A DNA stretch of 7,350 bases, taken from the NCBI GenBank assembly GCA_038324385.1, contig JBBQHX010000186.1:1-7350 (forward strand). Direction: 5' to 3'. The position numbers and the translations under genes were made by a program. This document shows, one piece after another, positions 1 to 6,584 of the stretch. Positions within the stretch are counted from its first letter, which is position 1; every line of letters begins with the position of its first letter. Source of the stretch: JBBQHX01 sp038324385 (GTDB lineage: Bacteria > Gemmatimonadota > Gemmatimonadetes > Gemmatimonadales > Gemmatimonadaceae). The notes under the pieces are model-generated. The model saw only the letters and a list, made by a program, of their open reading frames with translations. It was not told where the DNA came from and did not search any database.

Positions 1-303
1 GCGTGCGTCGAGTGTCTCGTCGCCTGCGAGATGTGCTCCGACGCCTGTCTCGACGAGAAGAACGTGGCGGCGATGGTCACCTGTATACGCCTCGACCGCG
101 ACTGCGCCGATGCCTGCGCGATCGCCGTGCGCGCGATGGCGCGCGGCGGCCCGCTGGCAGCCGAGATCTGCCGAATGTGCGCCGAGGCCTGCGATGCCTG
201 CGCGGCCGAGTGCGAGAAGCATGCGGACCATCACGACCATTGTCGCATCTGCGCCGAGGCCTGCCGTCGCTGCGCCGAGGAGTGCCGACGCATGGCTGCC
301 TGA
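1..303 (+). CDS. Four-helix-bundle copper-binding protein (Csp/DUF326-like), 5' partial
   Basis: The frame is open from base 1 to the TGA at 301-303, giving 100 visible residues; the start lies upstream of the window. Eighteen of the 100 residues are cysteines, mostly in CxxxC pairs on predicted helices (visible residues 5/9, 12/16, 35/39, 60/64, 67/71, 84/88, 91/95). The C-terminal pattern CRICAEACRRCAEECRRMAA and the middle CRMCAEACDACAAEC are typical of the copper storage protein (Csp) / DUF326 family, in which cysteines lining a four-helix bundle bind many Cu(I) ions. A His cluster (residues 74, 77, 78, 80) lies in the loop before the last helix. Family members are usually about 110-130 residues, so perhaps 10-30 are missing. 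Whether it is cytosolic or exported cannot be told without the N-terminus. The ATG at 31 is internal to the first helix and is not a credible start. The convergent DUF305/LVIVD genes fit a copper theme, by inference. Confidence 0.9.
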   Translation, partial: ACVECLVACEMCSDACLDEKNVAAMVTCIRLDRDCADACAIAVRAMARGGPLAAEICRMCAEACDACAAECEKHADHHDHCRICAEACRRCAEECRRMAA

Positions 304-332
304 CGCGGCTGGAGTCCGTCCTGCTCGAACGA

Positions 333-372
333 CATGGCCCCGCCGTCATCAGATGATGACCGCGGGGCCATG
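333..372. terminator. Strong bidirectional hairpin between convergent genes
   Basis: Bases 333-350 pair with 355-372 as an 18-bp stem with a single C-C mismatch (344/361) and a 4-base loop AGAT. It lies 29 bases after the stop of the copper-binding protein and 28 bases past the stop of the facing LVIVD gene, as expected for a shared terminator. There is no clear U-tract on either side, so it may act as an RNA 3'-end stabiliser rather than a classical intrinsic terminator. Confidence 0.7.
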
Positions 373-400
373 ATGCCGCACCTGACGAGCCGCGCCGTGA

Positions 401-2191
401 CTACCGCGCCGCGGCCAGATCCCGAATCACGCGAGCCAGCTTCTGCACCTTCCCCTGCTGTGCGCCGGCACCGGGCACGGCCGTCTCAACCTCCATCGCG
501 AGGTCGGTGAGCGCCGTCCGCTGCGCCGCGCCCGTCAGCCGCTCGGCGGCCTGAATTTCGTTCATGATCTGCGTGGTGCGCGTCGCCGGCATACCGCCAC
601 GTGCGAGCTGATCGACATACGCCCGCGCCACGACGAAGCTCGCCGGCCACTCGATCTTTTCCTGAAGCTGCGGATTGTGTAGCGCCGTCCGCACGGACTC
701 GGCGGCATCGATCTCGTTCTGCGTCAGATGCTCACTAGGCGTGAGGCGGAAGACGTCCAGTCCGCGCGCGATCTCCGAACCGTAGATCCGGCCGTTGTAC
801 CAGTACGCCGACCAGAAGCCGCCAAGCGAGATCTCGGCGGGGTTCACCGGGCCGCGATCGAAGTAGGCGATCTCGACCGGATTCGCGGGATCGGTGAAGT
901 CGAACACCGAGATGCCGCCCTGATACCAGGCCTGTACCTTGATGTCGCGACCCGGCACCGGAACAAGCGATCCGTTGTGCGCGACGCAGTTCTCCTCCGC
1001 CGTCTGCGCGGCGGGGAGCTTGTAGTAGCCGGCGTGCTCGAGCTGCCGGTCGCTCGTCAGGCGGAACAGCGCGTTCGCGCCCCACTCCGGGCGATCGGTG
1101 TCGCGGCAACGCGCCTGCGTGCCCCCGCCCCACTCGTCGGTGAAGATCACCGTGCTGCCGTCATTGTTGAACGTCGCCGAATGCCAGTAGGCGAAGTTCG
1201 GATCGATCACCTCGTCGATGCGACGCGGGTTCCGCGGGTCGCTGATGTCGAGGAGAATCCCGTTCCCCGAGCAGGCGCCGGCGGCCAGTTCGAGCTCCGG
1301 ATAGACCGTGATGTCATGGCACTGGTTGGTGACCGACGTCGTCTGCGTGCCCTCGCCGTGCGTTCCGCCCTGCCAGAGGCCGGCCACGTTGCCGGTGGTG
1401 GTGTCGGCGAAGATGCGCGGTGTGCTGACGATCCGCGCGTCCTGCGGCGCGGAGAGCAGCACGTGAATGACCTCGATGCGGAAATACGAGCTGCTCGTAT
1501 CGGCCGTTTGCTGCGGGCCGGAGCAGCCGGCGAGCTCGGCGCCCGGACGCGAGGGGCTCGTGCCCGAGACGTAGATGTAGACGTGCGTGCTGTCGCTCTT
1601 GTCAGGCACCAGCGTGTGCGTGTGCGATCCACGGCACGTCTGGACGGCGGCCACCTGACGCGGGTTGTCGATGTTGCTGATGTCGAAGATGCGCACGCCA
1701 CGGAAGCGATCGGCGCTCACCGGCCCGGTGACGCCCTGCGTGCCACAGTCGACGCGCCCCCGCGTCTCCTCGACCGACATGAATAGCAGATTGCCGTAGA
1801 CCGAAACATCGCCCTGGCCGCCGGAGCACACCACCGAGCTGCGGAAGGTGGGGTTCGCGGGATCGGAGATGTCGTAGATCTGGACGCCATTGAAGTTGCC
1901 AGCGAACAGATAGTTGCCCGAGAAGGCGAGGTCGGAGTTGGCGAATCCGAAATCGCCCGACTGCTCGGGGTTGACGAACCCTGACGTGCGATCGCGGTGC
2001 GCGATCAGCTCCATGTTCCGGCTTGCCGAGGCGGCGTCGGTCCACCCCCCGCGCAATCCGACGCGTGGATCGGGCGTCTGCGCGGCGACGTCGGTCGCGA
2101 CGGCGCCGAGGCCGAGGGCGAGGCTCAAGGGAAGGGCAAGCGCGGTGGTCCAGCGCGGTGCCTTCCGTGCGGCGGTGGTTCCAGGACTCAT
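401..2191 (-). CDS. Secreted LVIVD-repeat beta-propeller protein
   Basis: This 596-residue protein begins at the ATG at 2191. That start is chosen because it is followed by a signal peptide: basic N-terminus, hydrophobic core at about residues 15-32, likely cleavage after VAAQ or nearby. Longer in-frame starts only add Arg/Ser-rich sequence. The body has recurring beta-propeller blade motifs of the LVIVD type: VQIYDISDPANP (103-114), VRIFDISNIDNP (166-177), ILLDISDPRNP (312-322) and ISVFDFTDPANP (427-438). Conserved-looking histidines occur in GSHTHT (188-193), CHDI (291-294), WHSA (336-339) and HNG (405-407). About 110 C-terminal residues (from 487) are predicted helical and lie outside the propeller. 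The role is unknown; an extracytoplasmic scaffold or metal-associated enzyme is possible. It lies 151 bp downstream of the DUF305 gene on the same strand. The Shine-Dalgarno is weak (GAGAG about 8 bases before the ATG). Confidence 0.85.
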   Translation of the reverse strand: MSPGTTAARKAPRWTTALALPLSLALGLGAVATDVAAQTPDPRVGLRGGWTDAASASRNMELIAHRDRTSGFVNPEQSGDFGFANSDLAFSGNYLFAGNFNGVQIYDISDPANPTFRSSVVCSGGQGDVSVYGNLLFMSVEETRGRVDCGTQGVTGPVSADRFRGVRIFDISNIDNPRQVAAVQTCRGSHTHTLVPDKSDSTHVYIYVSGTSPSRPGAELAGCSGPQQTADTSSSYFRIEVIHVLLSAPQDARIVSTPRIFADTTTGNVAGLWQGGTHGEGTQTTSVTNQCHDITVYPELELAAGACSGNGILLDISDPRNPRRIDEVIDPNFAYWHSATFNNDGSTVIFTDEWGGGTQARCRDTDRPEWGANALFRLTSDRQLEHAGYYKLPAAQTAEENCVAHNGSLVPVPGRDIKVQAWYQGGISVFDFTDPANPVEIAYFDRGPVNPAEISLGGFWSAYWYNGRIYGSEIARGLDVFRLTPSEHLTQNEIDAAESVRTALHNPQLQEKIEWPASFVVARAYVDQLARGGMPATRTTQIMNEIQAAERLTGAAQRTALTDLAMEVETAVPGAGAQQGKVQKLARVIRDLAAAR

Positions 2192-2342
2192 GGTTCGCTC
2201 TCGCTGAAGTGACTCACGACTGGCCGTCCGTTCGGAACGAACGCCACGGCGGTGGTTCCCTGACGACGCCTGCCGTCTCGCGTGAGGCGAGGAGCAGGTT
2301 CCCGCAATGCCCGGTCGTGTCGTGCGGCTCCCCGCACTCCGC
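2192..2342 (-). other. Intergenic spacer between DUF305 and LVIVD genes
   Basis: This 151-bp gap separates two same-strand genes. Just past the DUF305 stop is a small GC hairpin (2322-2327 with 2332-2337, 6 bp, 4-base loop). Further downstream is a short palindrome, CGTTCGGAACG (2229-2239), and a bulged stem at 2239-2258. These could be an attenuator and a 5'-UTR or operator element for the LVIVD gene, but no convincing -35/-10 pair is visible. Whether the two genes share a transcript is undecided. Confidence 0.35.
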
Positions 2343-3002
2343 TCACGACCCGCCGAGCGACTCCAGCACGCGCCGCATGCGCGCGATCTCGGCGCGCTGG
2401 TCGGCGTCGATGTCCGACGCGAGGCTGAACAGCTCCGGTTCCTGACCGCCGCCTGACGAGGCGAACAGCTCACGGACCATCACGAGCGCGCCCTCGTGAT
2501 GACGAATCATGTACTCGAGAAAGAGCCGATTGAACTCCGCGCCGCTCGCGGCTGCCAGCCGCTCCAACTCCGCGCGCGTCAACATGCCGGGCATCATCTG
2601 GTGATCGGCATGCTCCTGGTCCACGCCTGGGGCCGGCACCGCTTGCCCACGACGTTCCAGCCAGCGGCGCATCGTCGTCAACTCGTCTTCCTGCGAGACG
2701 TCGATGCGGTCCGCGAGCATGCGCAGATCGTCACGCGCGGTGCGCGTCGGCACGAGGGCCGTCATCACGCGGGCCTGCGCGTGGTGCGCCATCATGTGTT
2801 GCACGAATTGTACGTCGCTGCCGGTGTACTGGCGCGGCGCGGCGGCCTGCGGCACGGACGGCGCCGCCACGGTGGATGCCGCCGCCTCGGCGGGTGCCGG
2901 GGCGACGTTGGGCGCTGGATTGCGCGCGGCTCCGCTGCAGGCCGCGAGCGCGGCGGCGGCGAGTAGCCCGGCGAATACACGAAGGGGTGCGGTTCGATTC
3001 AT
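2343..3002 (-). CDS. DUF305-family lipoprotein (CopM-like, putative metal binding)
   Basis: This 219-residue protein starts at the ATG at 3002. The start is set by a lipoprotein signal: MNRTAPLRVFAGLL followed by the lipobox LAAC with acylated Cys22. An upstream ATG at 3050 would bury the signal. After an Ala/Pro-rich linker (25-57) come the two DUF305 halves. The first has HMMAHHAQARVM (69-80) and the second MIRHHEGALVMV (165-176), the paired His/Met helical motifs of the family. They are joined by a linker with HQMMPGMLT (134-142), also typical. DUF305 includes the cyanobacterial periplasmic copper-binding protein CopM, so envelope copper binding is plausible by homology, not proven. It is the first gene of a minus-strand pair with the LVIVD propeller. 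No Shine-Dalgarno is seen before the ATG, so the mRNA may be leaderless or initiate weakly. Confidence 0.9.
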   Translation of the reverse strand: MNRTAPLRVFAGLLAAAALAACSGAARNPAPNVAPAPAEAAASTVAAPSVPQAAAPRQYTGSDVQFVQHMMAHHAQARVMTALVPTRTARDDLRMLADRIDVSQEDELTTMRRWLERRGQAVPAPGVDQEHADHQMMPGMLTRAELERLAAASGAEFNRLFLEYMIRHHEGALVMVRELFASSGGGQEPELFSLASDIDADQRAEIARMRRVLESLGGS

Positions 3003-3170
3003 CTGCGGCACGTTCTGGGACGCTGGGCTCGGCGCCTCCGACGGCGGCATCGGGGCAGGAAGACGGCAGGCTCCGGGTCACTCGCCACGCCGGAGCGCCG
3101 AGAGGTAGGCTTCGCGGGGGCACCGATCAAACCGGCCGACCCGACGCCCTCTCGCCATCCGGAGCCGTGA
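3003..3170. promoter_or_regulatory. Divergent intergenic region (DUF305 / FMN reductase)
   Basis: This 168-bp gap lies between divergently transcribed genes, so it should hold both promoters. An inverted repeat, GCTCCGG at 3070-3076 and CCGGAGC at 3090-3096 with a 13-base spacer, sits in the middle and could be an operator or hairpin. No standard -35/-10 pair stands out on either strand. A good ribosome binding site, GGAG at 3161-3164, lies 6 bases before the FMN reductase ATG. Confidence 0.45.
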
Positions 3171-3734
3171 ATGCTGGATCTGCACGTAATCGTCGCCAGT
3201 ACCCGACCCGGCCGCCAGGGGCCGGCAGTCGGACGCTGGTTCCTTGAGTACGCCCAGGGGGCGGGAAAGTTCAACGTCGAGCTCGTCGATCTCGGCGCGA
3301 TCGACCTGCCGCTCCTCGACGAGCCGGCCCATCCGCGGCTCCAGCGGTACGAACACGAACACACCCGCGCCTGGAGCGCTCTGATCGCCCGCGCGGACGC
3401 CTATGTGTTCGTGACCCCCGAGTACGACTACGCGACGCCGGCGTCGCTGGTCAACGGCCTGCAGTGCCTCTCGCGCGAATGGGCGTACAAGCCGGTGGGA
3501 TTCGTGAGCTACGGAGGCATCTCGGGCGGCACGCGGGGCGTGCAGATGACCAAGCAGATCGTCACCGCGCTCAAGATGATGCCGATGGTCGAGGCCGTCG
3601 TGCTGCCGTTCTTCACTCGGCACATGGCCGCCGCGACGGGCCGCTTCGATCCGGGCGAGGCGCCCGGACGCGCCGCCGCCGCGATGCTCGACGAGCTCGC
3701 GCGGTGGGCGGAGGCGCTTCGCACGCTGCGGTAG
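3171..3734 (+). CDS. NAD(P)H-dependent FMN reductase (flavodoxin-like fold)
   Basis: This 187-residue cytosolic flavoprotein belongs to the FMN_red family (SsuE, ChrR, YwqN and quinone/azo-reductase relatives), which move electrons from NAD(P)H to FMN, quinones, azo dyes or metals. The FMN-phosphate loop is STRPGRQG (10-17) after the first beta strand LHVIVA. The second flavin-contact motif is VTPEYDYATPASLVN (81-95), close to the family PEYN..P..LKN. A third is YGGISGG (114-120), which contacts the isoalloxazine ring. Length is normal and the protein appears intact. The ATG has GGAG 6 bases upstream. Fifteen bases after its stop begins the relic of a ring-cleaving dioxygenase, so the gene may once have worked in quinone or aromatic-electrophile detoxification. 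The substrate is not predictable from sequence. Confidence 0.92.
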   Translation: MLDLHVIVASTRPGRQGPAVGRWFLEYAQGAGKFNVELVDLGAIDLPLLDEPAHPRLQRYEHEHTRAWSALIARADAYVFVTPEYDYATPASLVNGLQCLSREWAYKPVGFVSYGGISGGTRGVQMTKQIVTALKMMPMVEAVVLPFFTRHMAAATGRFDPGEAPGRAAAAMLDELARWAEALRTLR

Positions 3735-3749
3735 CGGAGCCGGCGCCGG

Positions 3750-3943
3750 GAGCCGGGAGCGGGCGGCATTCTCTACGAGCTGGCGACCGCAGCGCCGGGG
3801 TTCGCGATCGACGAGCCGGACGACCAGCTCGGGGCGCGGCTGATGCCCCGCCGCAGTAGGAGGGGCGACGGCCCGAGCTGGAGGCCTCGCTGCCACCGAT
3901 CCACGGCCCACCGTCGGCCGCCGAGCGGTACGGCGAGGAGTGA
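3750..3943 (+). pseudogene. C-terminal relic of a VOC-family ring-cleaving dioxygenase (MhqO-like)
   Basis: Translation from 3750 reads EPGAGGILYELATAAPGF, then AIDEPDDQLGARLM, up to base 3845. It resembles the C-terminal end of MhqO-type ring-cleaving dioxygenases (glyoxalase/VOC superfamily), which read roughly REPGG-ILFEIATD-PGF--DEP---LG--LMLPPQYE. After base 3845 the reading frame must shift: two bases (3846-3847) stand where a Leu codon is expected, then PPQ (3848-3856), an in-frame TAG at 3857 where Tyr is expected, and EGRRPELEASLPPIHGPP up to a TGA at 3941-3943. So a 1-base deletion and a nonsense change are both visible, and the first four-fifths of a roughly 310-residue protein is absent. 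The N-terminal break coincides with a GC-rich low-complexity stretch (3735-3763). The family match is from memory of conserved motifs; assembly error could explain the frameshift but not the missing N-terminus. Confidence 0.72.
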
Positions 3944-4088
3944 CATGGCCGAATGCGGCGAGCTGGGGTATGAGACCGGGTCGCGGGGCCCCCGGCTCCG
4001 CTCCCGTCGTTCAGGCATCGGGGCTACCTTCTCGGTGGTGCCGACCTGTACCGCGCCGCACGACCACCCTCGTTCGCACTCGAGTCTC
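3944..4088. promoter_or_regulatory. Upstream region of the S9 peptidase gene
   Basis: These 145 bases follow the dioxygenase relic and precede the peptidase ATG, so they probably hold the peptidase promoter. A GC-rich segment (3977-4006) contains CCGGCTCCGCT (3992-4002), the exact reverse complement of AGCGGAGCCGG at 3733-3743 on the other side of the relic. No reliable promoter boxes can be named. The frame is open back into this region but the encoded residues look non-coding. Confidence 0.35.
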
Positions 4089-6413
4089 ATGCGCCTCTCC
4101 CGTCTCGCTCCGCTGCTGCTCATCGCCCCGCTGGGGCTGGCGGCCCAGCAGCCGCGTCAGCTCACCGCCGACGACTATGCCCGCGCCGAACGATTCCTCG
4201 GCGCCAACACCGCGCCGCTGGTCACCGGCACCGGGATACGCCCGACGTGGCTGCCCGATGGCCGGTTGTGGTATCGCACGACGGTCCCAAACGGCTCCGC
4301 GTTCTTCGTCGTCGATCCGACGAGCGGGACGCGTCAGGCGGTGTTCGACCAGACGCGCCTCGCCACGGCACTCTCGGCCGCGTCAGGCGGCCGGATCGAC
4401 GGCGCGCGGCTGCCGTTCCAGAGCTTCGAGCTGGCGCGCGACAGCCGCGCGATCACCGTCAACATCCAGAACCGCCGCTGGGATTGCGACCTCCAGCGCT
4501 ACACGTGCGTGCCGGGTGATTCCGGGCCCGTCGCTCGCCGCGCGCCCCAGAATTCGAGCGTTTCGCCGGATGGGCGCTCCGCGGTCTACATCCGCGACCA
4601 CAATCTCTGGTCGACCGAGCTCGCCACCGGCCGCGAGACCCAGCTCACGACGGACGGCATCGAGGACTTCGGCTACGCGACGGACAACGCCGGCTGGACG
4701 CACAGCGACCGGCCGATCGTCACCTGGTCGCCCGATGGTCGACAGATCGCCACCTTCCAGCACGACGGCCGCGGCGTGCGCGACATGCACCTCGTCGGCA
4801 CCAACGTCGGCGTGCCGAAGCTCGAGTCGTGGAAGTATCCGGTGCCGGGCGACAGCGTGATCTTCCGCATCAGTCGCGTGATCATCAGCCAGGGCCCCGA
4901 CGGCCAGCCGAGCGTCGTTCGCCTGCAGATGCCGCCCGACCAACACCGCTCCACCGTCTCCGACCACATCGCCTGTGGCGGCGAGATCTGCGATGTCCAG
5001 TGGTACCCGGACGGCTCCAAGATGGCGTTCGTGTCTGCCTCACGCGACCACAAGACGGCCTGGTTCCGCGTCGCCGACGCGACCACCGGCGAAGTTCGCA
5101 CGCTGTTCGAGGAGACGATGCCGACGCAGGTCGGTGACGCGGCGTTCCCGGAGAATCTCTGGCGCGTACTGCCCGCGTCGAACGAGCTGATCTGGTGGTC
5201 GCAGCGCGACAACTGGATCCATCTCTATCTGTACGACCTGACGACCGGTCGGCTCAAGCAGCGCATCACGAGCGGTGAAGGGAACGTCAGCAGCATCGTG
5301 CACATCGACGAGCAGGCGCGCACGATCTACTTCATGGGCAACGGGAAGGAGGCGGGGCGCGATCCCTACTTCCAACATCTCTACAAGATCAACTTCGACG
5401 GCACGGGGCAGACGCTGCTGACGCCCGAGAACGCGCACCATGTCGTGACGCTCTCGCCTGACGGCCAGTATTTCGTCGACAGCTACTCGACGCCCGCCAC
5501 GGCGCCGGTGACGGTGCTGCGCGACCGCAACGGCCGCCTCATTGAAACGCTCGAGCGTGCCGACATCGCGCCGCTGCTCGCCACCGGATGGAAGCCGCCC
5601 ACGCCGATCCGCATGAAAGGGCGCGACGGGACGACGGACATCTACGGGCTGATGTACACGCCGACGACGCTCGACTCGACGCGCAAGTACCCGATCATCA
5701 ACCACATCTATCCCGGCCCGCAGGCGGGGAGCGTCGGCACGCGCAGCTTCTCGCCAGCGCGCGGCGACAACCAGGCGGTGGCCGAACTGGGCTTCGTCGT
5801 CGTCGAGATCGACGGGATGGGGACGCCAGGGCGGTCGAAGGCGTTCGCCGACGCTTACTACGGCGACATGGGAGATAACACGCTCCCCGATCAGATCGCC
5901 GGCATGCGTGAGCTGGCTCAGCGCTACCCGTTCATCGACCTCGACAAGGTCGGCATCTGGGGGCACTCCGGCGGCGGCTTCGCGACCGCGGCGGCGCTCT
6001 TCCGGTATCCCGACTTCTTCCACGTCGGCATCTCGGAGTCGGGCAATCACGACAACCGCAACTACGAGGACGACTGGGGCGAGCGCTACCACGGGCTGCT
6101 GACGAAGGACGGCAGCACCGACAACTACGCCGAGGAAGCCAACCAGACGCACGCGGCGAATCTGCGCGGCAAGCTGCTGCTGGCCCATGGCGCGATGGAC
6201 GACAACGTGCCGCCGACCAACACGACGCTCGTCGTCGACGCGCTGATCAAGGCCGGAAAGGACTTCGACCTGATCATCTTCCCGAACGCCCGCCACGGCT
6301 TCGGCGCCGACGCGAACTACATGATGCGTCGTCGCTGGGACTACTTCGTCGAGCACCTGCAGGGCGCCGAGCCGCCAAAGGAATACCAGATCGGGCGGCG
6401 GACCGTGCCTTAG
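4089..6413 (+). CDS. Exported S9B-family serine peptidase (DPP IV-like)
   Basis: This 774-residue protein starts at the ATG at 4089, chosen because it opens with a clean signal peptide (MRLSRLAPLLLIAPLGLAAQ, cleavage near residues 19-20). A longer start at 3945 adds 48 non-family residues. Residues of about 100-480 form the DPP IV N-terminal eight-bladed propeller domain, with SPDGR-type blade motifs (159-163, 214-218, 456-459). The prolyl-oligopeptidase catalytic domain follows (about 505-774). The nucleophile is Ser627 in GHSGGG, the acid Asp704 in GAMDDNV, and the base His736 in ARHGFG; the 32-residue Asp-His spacing equals human DPP IV. YPGPQAG (541-547) matches the oxyanion-Tyr loop. At the place where dipeptidyl peptidases have the substrate-anchoring Glu-Glu motif, this protein reads FGYATDNAGW (194-203), so strict dipeptidyl specificity is doubtful. 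It probably trims peptides in the periplasm. Transcribed convergently with dedA. Confidence 0.92.
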   Translation: MRLSRLAPLLLIAPLGLAAQQPRQLTADDYARAERFLGANTAPLVTGTGIRPTWLPDGRLWYRTTVPNGSAFFVVDPTSGTRQAVFDQTRLATALSAASGGRIDGARLPFQSFELARDSRAITVNIQNRRWDCDLQRYTCVPGDSGPVARRAPQNSSVSPDGRSAVYIRDHNLWSTELATGRETQLTTDGIEDFGYATDNAGWTHSDRPIVTWSPDGRQIATFQHDGRGVRDMHLVGTNVGVPKLESWKYPVPGDSVIFRISRVIISQGPDGQPSVVRLQMPPDQHRSTVSDHIACGGEICDVQWYPDGSKMAFVSASRDHKTAWFRVADATTGEVRTLFEETMPTQVGDAAFPENLWRVLPASNELIWWSQRDNWIHLYLYDLTTGRLKQRITSGEGNVSSIVHIDEQARTIYFMGNGKEAGRDPYFQHLYKINFDGTGQTLLTPENAHHVVTLSPDGQYFVDSYSTPATAPVTVLRDRNGRLIETLERADIAPLLATGWKPPTPIRMKGRDGTTDIYGLMYTPTTLDSTRKYPIINHIYPGPQAGSVGTRSFSPARGDNQAVAELGFVVVEIDGMGTPGRSKAFADAYYGDMGDNTLPDQIAGMRELAQRYPFIDLDKVGIWGHSGGGFATAAALFRYPDFFHVGISESGNHDNRNYEDDWGERYHGLLTKDGSTDNYAEEANQTHAANLRGKLLLAHGAMDDNVPPTNTTLVVDALIKAGKDFDLIIFPNARHGFGADANYMMRRRWDYFVEHLQGAEPPKEYQIGRRTVP

Positions 6414-6419
6414 GGCAGA

Positions 6420-6447
6420 AGACAGAAGACAGGAGACAGAAGACAGG
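6420..6447. repeat. 7-bp polypurine tandem repeat, left arm
   Basis: Four heptads, AGACAGA-AGACAGG-AGACAGA-AGACAGG, begin 6 bases after the peptidase stop codon, with further purine-rich sequence to 6456. Twenty bases, 6420-6439, are exactly reverse-complementary to 6650-6669 in the right arm. Confidence 0.92.
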
Positions 6448-6458
6448 AGGAAGAAGCC

Positions 6459-6493
6459 TGTCGTCCCGCAGGAGGGCGCGCAGCGACCGAGTG
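6459..6493 (+). repeat. 35-bp direct repeat, copy 1
   Basis: This copy begins TGTCGTCCCGCAGGAG and ends GCGACCGAGTG. It is identical over 35 bp to copy 2 and offset from it by 39 bp. Confidence 0.93.
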
Positions 6494-6497
6494 GAGG

Positions 6498-6532
6498 TGT
6501 CGTCCCGCAGGAGGGCGCGCAGCGACCGAGTG
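6498..6532 (+). repeat. 35-bp direct repeat, copy 2
   Basis: It is identical to copy 1. Its first 16 bases pair with 6609-6624 (one G-T wobble), and the segment 6527-6544 pairs with 6579-6596, so copy 2 forms the left side of a long hairpin with the inverted copy. Confidence 0.93.
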
Positions 6533-6584
6533 TCGGGATGGGCTTTCACTACCCATTGGCCAGCTCTAGGCGAGGGTGAGCCCG

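Noticed and set aside
728..1786. Long plus-strand open frame (352 codons)
   Set aside because: It lies antisense to the LVIVD gene, is Arg/Val/Asp-rich, and matches no family; it is a shadow of GC-rich coding sequence.
2192..2473. N-terminal extension of the LVIVD protein (94 codons upstream of 2191)
   Set aside because: It overlaps the DUF305 coding end, is Arg/Ser-rich, and would bury the signal peptide.
3003..3170. Sigma-70-like promoter boxes in the divergent region
   Set aside because: Candidate TAGGCT-like -10 sequences had no partner at proper spacing and the phylum's consensus is uncertain.
3078..3911. Minus-strand open frame (277 codons) over the FMN reductase
   Set aside because: The FMN reductase on the opposite strand has clear motifs and a ribosome binding site; this frame is Arg/Pro-rich shadow sequence.
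5040..6356. Long minus-strand open frame (438 codons)
   Set aside because: It is antisense to the catalytic half of the S9 peptidase, with a low-complexity Arg/Val/Ala composition and no recognisable motif.
6459..6532. CRISPR array
   Set aside because: Only two 35-bp repeats with a 4-bp gap between them, no spacers and no cas genes.
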